From an uncultured Legionella sp. (GTDB taxonomy: Bacteria; Pseudomonadota; Gammaproteobacteria; Legionellales; Legionellaceae), in contig CABHON010000013.1 of assembly GCA_902168255.1 (NCBI GenBank), positions 1 to 64,000 on the forward strand: 64,000 nucleotides of DNA, written 5' to 3'. The translations under genes were made by a program, and so were the position numbers. A model generated the notes under the pieces. The model was not told where the DNA came from, did not search any database, and worked only from the letters and a program-made list of their open reading frames with translations. Shown here piece by piece: positions 18,817 through 26,755 of this stretch (position 1 is the stretch's first letter; every line of letters starts with the position of its first letter).

Positions 18817-20592
18817 ATGCCAGCCTTAATTAGTTTAGAAAAAATATATTTGGCCTATGGTGGAGATCCCTTACTTGATCATGTTGATTTTCAGATCAAT
18901 GCAGGTGAACGTGTTTGTTTAATAGGCCGTAATGGTGCCGGGAAGTCCTCTTTTCTTAAAGTTATTGATGAAACTGTTTTACCTGACTCAGGCAAAATTC
19001 ATCGCGAATCTTCCTTAAGCATTTCACGCCTCGAGCAAGAATTACCTACAGAAGGAGAGCTAACCGTTTATGATGTGGTTTCTCAAGCGTTTATTAATCA
19101 TCCAGCAGAAGAGTGGCAAGCGGAACAGTGGACACAGGAAATTCTTTCTCGCTTAGAATTAAACGGTTCGCAAAAATTAGCTAACTTATCAGGTGGATGG
19201 CAACGACGTGTAGCATTAGCTAAAGCATTAGTCACCCATCCTAATTTATTGTTATTAGATGAACCTACCAATCATTTAGATGTGGAAGCAATTCAATGGT
19301 TAGAAGAGCAATTATTACAATTTGAAGGAGGCATTTTATTTATTACACATGATCGCTCTTTATTACGTCGCTTAGCGACTCGCATTATTGAATTAGATCG
19401 TGGGCAACTGACTTCTTGGCCAGGTGATTACGATAACTTTTTACGTCGTAAAGAGGAAATGCTAGCAGCAGAAATGAAACTCAATAAAGAATTTGATAAA
19501 AAATTAGCAGAGGAAGAACGTTGGATACGTCAAGGAATTAAAGCTCGTCGAACCAGAAATGAAGGACGTGTACGCGCATTAAAGGCACTGAGAGATGAAC
19601 GGCTTCAACGACGTGAGATTGTAGGTAAAGCGAGTCTTGAAATCAATGATGCGAAACAATCAGGGCAATTAGTCGTTGATGTTGAACATATTGGTCAAGA
19701 ATATGATGATAAGGTCATTATTAAAGATTTTTCGTTACGTATTATGCGAGGGGATAGAATTGGCTTATTAGGTCCCAATGGAATTGGAAAAACGACATTG
19801 CTCAATATTTTGTTAGGTAAGATGCCACCTCAAAAGGGCACGGTTAAATTAGGCACCAAATTAGATATTGCTTATTTTGATCAGCTACGGGCTACTTTAG
19901 ATCCAGAAAAATCAATTTTAGATAATGTGGCAGGAGGGCGCTCAAGCGTTATTATTAATGGCAAAGAACGTCACATTGTGGGGTATTTAGGGGATTTTCT
20001 CTTTTCATCCCAACGTTTGCATACACCGGTTAAAGCACTTTCTGGAGGAGAGTGTAATCGTCTATTGTTAGCGCAATTGTTTAGTTTGCCTGCCAATGTT
20101 TTAGTTATGGACGAACCAACAAATGATTTAGATATTGAAACATTAGAATTGTTAGAAGAATTACTTTCCCAATTTTCAGGAACGTTATTGTTAGTAAGTC
20201 ATGATCGAACTTTTTTAGATAATATTGTCACGAGCACATTAGTATTTGAAGGAAACGGAAAGATTTCAGAATATGTAGGTGGATATCAGGATTGGTTGGC
20301 TCAAGCACCAAAAATTATTCCAACAAAAACTCCAGTTACTGTTGAAACTAAAGTAAAAGCTTCAAAACCTCAAACATTGGATTTTAAAGAACGAAAAGAA
20401 TTACAAGCGTTACCAGGCAAAGTAGAAAAATTAGAAAAACAACAACAAGAATTATTTGCTCAAATGGCTGAAGCAGATTTTTATCAACAAGCTGCGGAGA
20501 AAATTGCAACAGTAACGGACAAGCTCAAAAAAATTGAAAACGAAATAGAAAATATTTATCAACGTTGGGAAGAGTTAGAAAGTCGTATTTAA
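18817..20592 (+). CDS. uup: ABC-F ATPase Uup
   Basis: The 591-aa protein has two ABC domains: GRNGAGKSS, LSGGWQRRV and LLLLDEPTNHLD, then GPNGIGKTT, LSGGECNRLL and VLVMDEPTNDLD. A linker lies between them, and a C-terminal coiled coil runs from about 520 to 591. That C-terminal coiled coil is the DNA-binding part that distinguishes Uup from EttA and YheS. ABC-F proteins act on the ribosome, and Uup also affects transposon excision and replication-fork processing. Start: AGGAGA at 18805 decides for the ATG at 18817 over an upstream in-frame TTG. Confidence 0.93.
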   Translation: MPALISLEKIYLAYGGDPLLDHVDFQINAGERVCLIGRNGAGKSSFLKVIDETVLPDSGKIHRESSLSISRLEQELPTEGELTVYDVVSQAFINHPAEEWQAEQWTQEILSRLELNGSQKLANLSGGWQRRVALAKALVTHPNLLLLDEPTNHLDVEAIQWLEEQLLQFEGGILFITHDRSLLRRLATRIIELDRGQLTSWPGDYDNFLRRKEEMLAAEMKLNKEFDKKLAEEERWIRQGIKARRTRNEGRVRALKALRDERLQRREIVGKASLEINDAKQSGQLVVDVEHIGQEYDDKVIIKDFSLRIMRGDRIGLLGPNGIGKTTLLNILLGKMPPQKGTVKLGTKLDIAYFDQLRATLDPEKSILDNVAGGRSSVIINGKERHIVGYLGDFLFSSQRLHTPVKALSGGECNRLLLAQLFSLPANVLVMDEPTNDLDIETLELLEELLSQFSGTLLLVSHDRTFLDNIVTSTLVFEGNGKISEYVGGYQDWLAQAPKIIPTKTPVTVETKVKASKPQTLDFKERKELQALPGKVEKLEKQQQELFAQMAEADFYQQAAEKIATVTDKLKKIENEIENIYQRWEELESRI

Positions 20593-20697
20593 TCCATTAT
20601 TTTCTTTCTTGCATTTTCTAAAAAATAAACTAACCTTACAGTGGTTGGCGCCAATATATATTTCGCAATTGAATTTTCAGTTTCAAAGAAAATTCAA

Positions 20698-20843
20698 TAG
20701 ACCTCTTGCAGAACCCGCTTATGCACGAGGAATTGGAGGAGACTCGGAGCACAGAACCGGAATGTACAAGGGAGTACATGAGGATTCGAGCACCGACTTG
20801 ACGAACAAATTCTCTGCAGAAGCAGGGTTATGCAAGAAGTCTA
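20698..20843. mobile_element. 146-bp palindrome-ended element, different interior
   Basis: The left end TAGACCTCTTGCAGAACC and the right end (complement TAGACTTCTTGCATAACC) are inverted repeats. The outermost TAGACCTCTT is identical to the right end of the elements at 6106 and 22402, and the length is the same (146 bp), but the interior differs. The ends resemble those of IS5-family insertion sequences, which suggests a MITE moved in trans. A separate 10-bp hairpin (20669-20697) abuts its left end. Confidence 0.7.
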
Positions 20844-20905
20844 ATGCGATATGTATAATTTCTTCATAGAAGATATTTTTAATCTTAAATCGTAAGGAGT
20901 TTATT

Positions 20906-21307
20906 ATGAGCATTGATAACAGAAATTATAGTCAAATTGATCAATCACAACTTAGAGAATTTAAAGAAGCTTTACAACAAAGTGGATATCAAGAAGCGGA
21001 TTTTGATGTTCGTTCAATGGATCAAAATCAACAACGCCAGCAAGGACAACAAGGACAACATCAAGCTGGGCAAAATCAACAAGGTCAACAACACCAACAA
21101 GGACAGCAACAAGGTTCTTCTAGCTTTTCAAGAAGAGAGCAATCAGGCGATCAATTTACTTCTCGAATGGAAATAGATCAACAAAGCCAAGGCCAAACTC
21201 ATAGGATTTGTGTAAAATGTCAAAAAACTGGCAAGGAAAAAACTTATCAAGGAAGTAATTGGGTTAGAGATTTTAAAGATGATTTAAAAAATAATCAATT
21301 TAAATAA
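20906..21307 (+). CDS. Gln-rich low-complexity protein with C-terminal CxxC
   Basis: The 133-aa product has three parts. An N-terminal segment (1-37) looks helical. Residues 38-76 are almost only Gln and Gly in QQGQ-like repeats. The C-terminal part has CVKC (102-105) and KTYQGSNWVRDFKDDL. I do not recognise the family. The Gln tract has the composition of prion-like or flexible linker regions. There is a good AAGGAG site before the ATG and a strong terminator after the stop, so it is a single-gene unit. It sits with stress-type small genes (CsbD, DUF3309). Confidence 0.7.
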   Translation: MSIDNRNYSQIDQSQLREFKEALQQSGYQEADFDVRSMDQNQQRQQGQQGQHQAGQNQQGQQHQQGQQQGSSSFSRREQSGDQFTSRMEIDQQSQGQTHRICVKCQKTGKEKTYQGSNWVRDFKDDLKNNQFK

Positions 21308-21310
21308 TAT

Positions 21311-21352
21311 AAAAAGGCCTGCAAATTTATTTAAATTTGCAGGCCTTTTTTT
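21311..21352 (+). terminator. Rho-independent terminator
   Basis: A perfect 19-bp stem runs from AAAAAGGCCTGCAAATTTA to its complement, with a TT loop and a T-run at its end. It follows the Gln-rich gene by four bases. The A-run on the other side makes it bidirectional, and it can also stop the convergent csbD transcript. Confidence 0.9.
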
Positions 21353-21401
21353 ATGCATTTTTTATGAAATTGGTGGAGGTTGGAATAATTTTATAAATTA
21401 T

Positions 21402-21608
21402 TTAAAGCTCATCATACCTCTTTATAAAATCATTAACAGCTTCTTCTGCTTGCTGTTTATTATATCCATATCTTTCTTGTAAACGACCAAGAAGCTCTTC
21501 CTGTTTTCCATTAATTTTAGCAATTTCATCATCTGTGAGCTCACCCCATTGTTGTTTAATTTTTCCAGAAAGTTGTTTCCAATTTCCAGCAAAAATATCT
21601 TTATTCAT
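21402..21608 (-). CDS. CsbD family stress protein
   Basis: The 68-aa protein starts MNKDIFAGNWKQLSGKIKQ and continues with WGELTDDEIAKINGKQEEL, the typical CsbD core. These small, very hydrophilic proteins are induced by general stress, and their biochemical role is unknown. GAGGAG lies just upstream of the ATG at 21608. A longer frame to 21728 is not supported because it runs through the DUF3309 gene. Confidence 0.92.
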   Translation of the reverse strand: MNKDIFAGNWKQLSGKIKQQWGELTDDEIAKINGKQEELLGRLQERYGYNKQQAEEAVNDFIKRYDEL

Positions 21609-21634
21609 AATAAATCTCCTCAGATTTTTTTGAA

Positions 21635-21784
21635 TTATCTTCCAAACAAAGATAATATTAAAAGAATTAATAAAATGGTGAAAACCGCGCCACCAGGATA
21701 ATATCCCCAGCCACGGCTGTAAGGCCATACAGGAATAACACCAATTAAAATAAAGATTAAAATAATTAGTAAAATTAAGTTCAT
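21635..21784 (-). CDS. DUF3309 small membrane protein (49 aa)
   Basis: The 49-residue frame starts at ATG 21782-21784 and stops at TAA 21635-21637. It has a hydrophobic N-terminus (MNLILLIILIFILIG), then PVWPYSRGWGYYPGG, then a second hydrophobic run ending SLFGR. The WPYS-GWGY-P-GG core is that of DUF3309, a widespread family of two-span peptides of unknown function. TTAGGAGATAAC is a strong ribosome site. csbD follows 26 bases downstream, so the two are probably co-transcribed. Confidence 0.88.
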   Translation of the reverse strand: MNLILLIILIFILIGVIPVWPYSRGWGYYPGGAVFTILLILLILSLFGR

Positions 21785-21926
21785 GTTATCTCCTAAAAAT
21801 TTTTCAATTTAAAAATAGTTTATTTTTTTTTAATGTCAATAATGAGTTAAATTAATTTATTTGCATATAAAAAAATGCCTGCTATATTTAGTTTGCTAAT
21901 ATAAATCAATATAAGTGAGGATAATA

Positions 21927-22397
21927 ATGAAATTACGTATAGCAACATTAGTACTTCCTTTGGCATTAGTTTGCTCAGTCGGTTTTGCAGATACCAATAC
22001 GAATAGCATGGCAAGCAGTGATCCTGCTGCGTCATCAACAAAAAGTGATTCAGTATTACTATCTAGTGTTCTCCAAGAGTTACAAGCTAATGGTTATACC
22101 ACAATTAAATCTGTTACTCTTGAAGATGGTGTTTATAAAGTAGAAGCATATGATGCAGGTGGTACAGAGGTTACAGTGAAAGTTAACCCTGATACTGGCG
22201 CAATTCTAGATAAACCTCAAAATAAAAATAAAATCACCATGCAACAAGCAGCAGCTGCTGTCGAAAATGCTGGATATATGAAAATTAAATCAATCGAATG
22301 TGACGACGATTCTTATTCTGTCGAAGCCTTAGACAGAAATGGTGAAGATGTGGATCTTGAAGTAAGTCGAAGTTCTGGTGCTGTGAGCGAAGACTAA
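21927..22397 (+). CDS. Exported protein with two PepSY-like repeats
   Basis: The 156-aa product has a signal peptide (MKLRIATLVLPLALVCSVGFA, cleavage near residue 21). Two tandem copies of a PepSY-like beta-alpha unit follow: one with LQELQANGYTTIKSVTLEDG, the other with VENAGYMKIKSIECDDD. Each is followed by a VEAxD strand. PepSY domains occur in periplasmic inhibitors and envelope proteins, and the target here is unknown. GTGAGG before ATG 21927 sets the start, so the in-frame GTG at 21915 is part of the ribosome site. Confidence 0.8.
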   Translation: MKLRIATLVLPLALVCSVGFADTNTNSMASSDPAASSTKSDSVLLSSVLQELQANGYTTIKSVTLEDGVYKVEAYDAGGTEVTVKVNPDTGAILDKPQNKNKITMQQAAAAVENAGYMKIKSIECDDDSYSVEALDRNGEDVDLEVSRSSGAVSED

Positions 22398-22401
22398 TCA
22401 T

Positions 22402-22548
22402 TAGACATCTTCGGAAACTGACTCTTTTGTATTACTTCTTCGTCATTCATCTTTTTTTGAATCCTCATTTACGTCTTGTAAACTCCGGTTCTCAAAAGAT
22501 TCATTCCTCGAACTAATGGCAAAATTGTCAAGTTTCCGAAGAGGTCTA
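22402..22548. mobile_element. 147-bp palindromic element, intergenic copy
   Basis: It is nearly identical to 6106-6251 over its full length, with the same TAGAC...GTCTA ends. The minus strand encodes the same peptide start (NRPLRKLDNFAISSRNE) but has one additional A in an A-run, which shifts the frame to a TGA about 35 codons in. Only the copy within a gene has kept its frame. It lies 5 bases after the PepSY gene stop. Confidence 0.88.
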
Positions 22549-22599
22549 TTATCATTTTAATTACTGATAAAAATTATCAGCAACCTGGCAGCGTTAAAT

Positions 22600-22629
22600 T
22601 GACAATCACCCAGTTTTTAAGGTAATTTA
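22600..22629 (+). promoter_or_regulatory. Candidate promoter of the polysaccharide locus
   Basis: TTGACA at 22600-22605 is followed, after 17-18 bases, by GTAATT or TAATTT (22623-22629), 40 bases upstream of the first glycosyltransferase ATG. A short inverted repeat, CTGATAA-AAA-TTATCAG (22565-22581), lies upstream and could bind a regulator. Confidence 0.4.
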
Positions 22630-22668
22630 CGGCGTTTAATTAGTCGAGTACAAGGGTGTCATCGCATT

Positions 22669-23646
22669 ATGTCAAAAGAATCTGCTTGCCAAATTTCTGT
22701 TGTTGTTCCTGTTTACAAAGAAGAAGCAAATATAAAGCCTTTTTTAGAACGCATGGAACCTGTTCTGCAGCAATTAAAGGTGAGTTATGAAATCCTCTTT
22801 TGCTTAGATCCTTCCCCCGATCACACACAACAAGTGATTGAACATGAAATTACAAGAAATTCACATATCAAACTCATAAAATTTGCCCGGCGTTTTGGTC
22901 AACCAGCGGCAACCATGGCGGGTATTCTCCTCTGCAAAGGTGAAAATTGTGTGGTAATCGATGTAGATTTACAAGATCAGCCCGAATTAATTGCAGACAT
23001 GTACCATAAACTTTCTGAAGGATATGAAGTAGTATATGCGCAACGACGTTCCCGAAAAGGGGAAACATTAATCAAACGAGTTATTTCCCATATTGGTTAT
23101 AAAGTCATTAATATGCTAAGTGATGTGAGTATTCCTCGTAATACCGGTGATTTTCGTATTATGACACGACGGGTTATTGAAGAGCTGCGTCGATTGCATG
23201 AGACCCATGGCTTTTTACGCGGTTTAGTGGCATATGTGGGATTCAAACAAGCTGCTATTGAATACGATCGGGATGAGCGTTTTGCTGGGAAAGGAAATTA
23301 TAATCGTTTAACTGGCTCGTTAAAAATTGGTTTAAATGGTTTAATTAGCTTTAGTAGTCGTCCTTTGCAATTAATGTCTTTGGCAGGCTTATTTCTTGCG
23401 GGATTAAGCTTTCTTTTGGGATTATGGTATCTCATCCAAAAGTGTATAGGTGTATCCTTGACCCCAGGTTTGTCTACGACCGTTTTACTAATCACTTTTT
23501 TTGCAGGAGTCCAATTATTATCACTTGGATTAATGGGGGAGTATATTGGACGTATTTACGATGAAGTGAAACGACGCCCCATGTTTATTGTCGATGAATT
23601 TGTTGAAAAAAAATTAGAAAAAAATAATAAAGAGGAATCAAAATAA
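22669..23646 (+). CDS. GT2-family membrane glycosyltransferase (DPM/ArnC-like)
   Basis: The 325-aa GT-A-fold enzyme has SVVVPVYKEEANI, the DxD-like VIDVDLQDQPELI and DFRIMTRRV. Two membrane spans lie near the C-terminus, about 233-255 and 268-290. This is the architecture of polyprenyl-phosphate sugar transferases such as dolichyl-phosphate-mannose synthase and ArnC. It probably charges undecaprenyl phosphate with a sugar for transfer outside the membrane. gtrA in the same locus encodes a flippase-type partner. The stop and the next start overlap (TAATG). Confidence 0.87.
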   Translation: MSKESACQISVVVPVYKEEANIKPFLERMEPVLQQLKVSYEILFCLDPSPDHTQQVIEHEITRNSHIKLIKFARRFGQPAATMAGILLCKGENCVVIDVDLQDQPELIADMYHKLSEGYEVVYAQRRSRKGETLIKRVISHIGYKVINMLSDVSIPRNTGDFRIMTRRVIEELRRLHETHGFLRGLVAYVGFKQAAIEYDRDERFAGKGNYNRLTGSLKIGLNGLISFSSRPLQLMSLAGLFLAGLSFLLGLWYLIQKCIGVSLTPGLSTTVLLITFFAGVQLLSLGLMGEYIGRIYDEVKRRPMFIVDEFVEKKLEKNNKEESK

Positions 23647-24602
23647 TGCGCTTTTTTGTAACAGGTTGTGCTGGGTTTATTGCCAGTAATTTAGTGGATC
23701 GTTTATTGGCTGATGGACATTTTGTTTCTGGTTATGACAATTTTTCTACCGGCATGCACGCTTTTCTTGAAAAAGCTAAAACCCATGAGCGTTTTACCTT
23801 ATTTGAAGGGGATCTTTTAGAACCACACGAATTAACTAAAGCAATGGAAGGGTGTGATTTTGTTTTCCATTTAGCCGCTAATGCAGATGTTCGCTTTGGA
23901 ACTGAACATCCATCAAAAGATTTGCATCAAAACACCATTGCAACTTTTAACGTATTGGAAGCAATGCGTGCTAATAACATTAAGCGAATTGCTTTTTCAT
24001 CGACAGGTTCTGTATATGGGGAAGCAAAAGTAATTCCTACACCTGAAGATGCGCCTTTTCCTATTCAAACGTCATTATATGGTGCATCAAAAGCATCAGG
24101 AGAAGGTTTAATTAGTGCTTATGCTGAAGGATTTGGGTTTCAAGGCTATATTTTCCGTTTTGTTTCTATTTTAGGTGAACGTTATACCCATGGCCATGTA
24201 TTTGATTTCTATAAACAACTATTGGCTCACCCTGAACAATTAAAAGTGTTAGGTGATGGGCATCAAAGAAAATCCTATCTTTATATCCAAGACTGTGTTG
24301 ATGCAATGTTAGTGGCGATAGAAAAAGCACAAGATAAAGTCAACATTTTCAATTTGGGAACGGATGAATATTGCGAAGTGAATGATTCAATTGGCTGGAT
24401 TTGTGAAGCGCTCGATCTCTCCCCTGAAAAACAATACACGGGTGGAAATAAAGGCTGGATTGGGGATAACCCCTTTATTTTCTTAGATTGCCAAAAAATT
24501 CGCTCTTTAGGATGGAAGCCAAAATTATCCATTCGTGAAGGAATTATCAAAACAGTGGAATATTTACAGAATAACACCTGGGTGTTGGAGGAAAGAGAGT
24601 AA
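23646..24602 (+). CDS. NAD-dependent nucleotide-sugar epimerase/dehydratase
   Basis: The 318-aa extended short-chain dehydrogenase has the NAD loop TGCAGFIASNL near the start. FHLAANADVRFG follows, then the catalytic Ser-Tyr-Lys with STGSVYGEA and YGASKASGE. It belongs to the UDP-glucose/GDP-mannose 4-epimerase and 4,6-dehydratase group. The exact sugar cannot be read from sequence. It overlaps both neighbours by one base (TAATG) in the operon. Confidence 0.87.
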   Translation: MRFFVTGCAGFIASNLVDRLLADGHFVSGYDNFSTGMHAFLEKAKTHERFTLFEGDLLEPHELTKAMEGCDFVFHLAANADVRFGTEHPSKDLHQNTIATFNVLEAMRANNIKRIAFSSTGSVYGEAKVIPTPEDAPFPIQTSLYGASKASGEGLISAYAEGFGFQGYIFRFVSILGERYTHGHVFDFYKQLLAHPEQLKVLGDGHQRKSYLYIQDCVDAMLVAIEKAQDKVNIFNLGTDEYCEVNDSIGWICEALDLSPEKQYTGGNKGWIGDNPFIFLDCQKIRSLGWKPKLSIREGIIKTVEYLQNNTWVLEERE

Positions 24603-25894
24603 TGAAAGTTACTGTAGTCGGCCTATGGCATTTAGGGTTAGTAACAGCGTCATGTTTAGCAAAGTTGGGACATCAAGTCACCGCTTTTGATTCTAATGAA
24701 CTGCTCATTCAAAATTTAAAACAGGGTAAAGCACCCATTTTTGAACCAGGTCTTGACGAGCTGCTAGCGGAAGGTAAGAGCAATCAACGATTACATTTTA
24801 CGACTCAAGCCAAAGATATTAGTGATTCTGATGTGGTTTGGGTGACCTTTGATACGCCTGTTGATGATAATGACCGAGCAGATACTGAATTTGTTGTCAA
24901 AGAAGTGAAACAACTTTTCCCTTTTATGAAAGCGAATAGTGTTGTATTAATTTCTTCCCAGCTTCCTGCTGGTTCAACCATGAAATTGCAACAAGCTTAT
25001 CAAGAGCAATATCCAGAAAAACAAGTCAGTTTTGCTTATTCGCCTGAAAACTTACGTTTAGGTAAAGCCATTGATGTTTTTATGCATCCTGAGCGTGTTA
25101 TTGTTGGTGTTCAATCCGAAAAAGATAAAACATGCATTGTAGAATTATTTGAGGGTGTTTCAAATAATGTGATTTTTATGTCTGTACCATCCGCTGAAAT
25201 GACAAAGCATGCATTAAATGCTTTTTTAGCAACATCAGTGGTATTTATTAATGAATTATCCAGTTTATGTGAACAAGTCGGTGCAGATGCAAGTGAAGTA
25301 GAACGTGGATTAAAATCAGAAGCTCGCATTGGCGAGAAAGCCTATTTACGTCCAGGTAATGCTTTTGCTGGTGGAACGTTGGCTCGTGATGTTACTTACC
25401 TCATTGAATTTGGTAAAGAATTTGATCGCCCTGCAGGATTATTTTCCGCTATTTTAGAAAGCAATCATCAGCATAAACAATGGGCAGCAAGACGATTAAC
25501 AGAGATATTAGGTGATTTACGCGGAAAAAATATTGCCGTATTAGGGTTAACCTATAAACCCGGTACTAATACCCTGCGTCGCTCTGGTGCGGTTGAAATG
25601 TGTCATTGGTTAGCGGAACAAGGAGTTAATATTTCTGCCTATGATCCTTCTATGCCAGAATTGCCAGAAGATTTGGCCGCATGTATATCTTTAAAGTCGG
25701 ATTTAAACACCGCATTAAAAGATGCTGACGCCGCAGTTTTATGCACGGAATGGCCAGATTTTGCTACTATTCAAGCGGATGATTTGGTTCAACACTTAAA
25801 GCAACCCTTGATATTTGATGCCAATGGATTTCTAACAAAATCATTGCGTAATGATAAGCGTATTCGTCATTTTACAGTGGGAAAAATAGCATGA
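24602..25894 (+). CDS. UDP-glucose/GDP-mannose dehydrogenase family protein lacking the catalytic Cys
   Basis: The 430-aa three-domain protein has an N-terminal NAD domain (VVGLWHLGLVTA), YSPENLRLG, EMTKHALNAFLAT (with the conserved Lys202 and Asn206) and C-terminal GLTYKPGTNTLRRS. In the active-site loop the family normally has GG-x-C-L-P-K-D. Here it reads AGGTLARD (256-263), without the Cys that forms the thioester in the second oxidation. It may make a different product or act as an oxidoreductase stopping at the aldehyde. It sits in the sugar operon with 1- and 4-base overlaps. Confidence 0.82.
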   Translation: MKVTVVGLWHLGLVTASCLAKLGHQVTAFDSNELLIQNLKQGKAPIFEPGLDELLAEGKSNQRLHFTTQAKDISDSDVVWVTFDTPVDDNDRADTEFVVKEVKQLFPFMKANSVVLISSQLPAGSTMKLQQAYQEQYPEKQVSFAYSPENLRLGKAIDVFMHPERVIVGVQSEKDKTCIVELFEGVSNNVIFMSVPSAEMTKHALNAFLATSVVFINELSSLCEQVGADASEVERGLKSEARIGEKAYLRPGNAFAGGTLARDVTYLIEFGKEFDRPAGLFSAILESNHQHKQWAARRLTEILGDLRGKNIAVLGLTYKPGTNTLRRSGAVEMCHWLAEQGVNISAYDPSMPELPEDLAACISLKSDLNTALKDADAAVLCTEWPDFATIQADDLVQHLKQPLIFDANGFLTKSLRNDKRIRHFTVGKIA

Positions 25895-26754
25895 AACTAA
25901 GAGGACAATGTGCCGTAATCAGTGGCGCTAGTGAAGGTTTTGGCCGAATAGTTGCCGAAATTTATTTGAAAGAGGGCGCTCATGTGATGATTTGCGCTCG
26001 TAATCAAGAAAAGTTGTTTAAGACGCGTGATGAACTATTAGCACTCAAATTAGGCAAAGTTGAAGCACAGGTGTGCGATGTGGCTAATTTGTCAGAAGTT
26101 GAGAATCTCATGGATACTGCTCATGCAAAATTTGGCCGTTTAGATGTTTTAGTTGCTAATGCAGGTATTTATGGTCCTAAAGGTCCTATTGAAGAAATTG
26201 ATTTTGATGAGTGGTCTTATGCAATTGATGTAAATTTAAAAGGTGTTTTTGCACAATGTCGTGCCATTGTCCCCTATTTCAAAAAACAACGTTCGGGTAA
26301 AATTATTGTATTATCCGGTGGTGGCGCAACTAAACCAATGCCTTTTTTAAGTTCCTATGCTGCCTCAAAAGCTGCGGTTGTCCGTTTTGCTGAAACCTTA
26401 GCGGGTGAAGTTGCAGAATTTAATATTGATGTAAATTGTGTTGCTCCTGGTGCTTTAAATACGCGATTACTGGATGAAGTCTTATCAGCTGGGCCTGAAA
26501 AGGTAGGCCAAGCGTTTTATGAGCAGTCATTAAAACAAAAAGACAATGGCGGTAGTGATTTAACTATTGGTGCAAATTTGTGTGTTTATCTTGCCTCTAG
26601 TGAAAGTAATGGTATTACCGGTAAATTAATCAGTGCGATATGGGATCCATGGGCTTCTTTTGAAACGCATAAAGAGGATTTGAAAGCCACTGATATTTAT
26701 ACGTTAAGACGTATTATTCCATCTGAACGTGGTAAATCATGGGGAGATGTTTAG
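25891..26754 (+). CDS. Short-chain dehydrogenase/reductase
   Basis: The 287-aa classical SDR has the cofactor motif SGASEGFG, then VANAG, then the catalytic YAASKAAV (Tyr-x-x-x-Lys) and VAPGALNT. The operon position between a nucleotide-sugar dehydrogenase and a Gfo/Idh oxidoreductase suggests it reduces or oxidises a sugar intermediate. It overlaps the previous gene by four bases. Confidence 0.87.
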   Translation: MKLRGQCAVISGASEGFGRIVAEIYLKEGAHVMICARNQEKLFKTRDELLALKLGKVEAQVCDVANLSEVENLMDTAHAKFGRLDVLVANAGIYGPKGPIEEIDFDEWSYAIDVNLKGVFAQCRAIVPYFKKQRSGKIIVLSGGGATKPMPFLSSYAASKAAVVRFAETLAGEVAEFNIDVNCVAPGALNTRLLDEVLSAGPEKVGQAFYEQSLKQKDNGGSDLTIGANLCVYLASSESNGITGKLISAIWDPWASFETHKEDLKATDIYTLRRIIPSERGKSWGDV

Positions 26755-26755
26755 A

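Noticed and set aside
20669-20697. Hairpin after uup as a terminator
   Set aside because: The 10-bp AT-rich stem is followed by the mobile element's TAGACC and not by a T-run, so its role is unclear.
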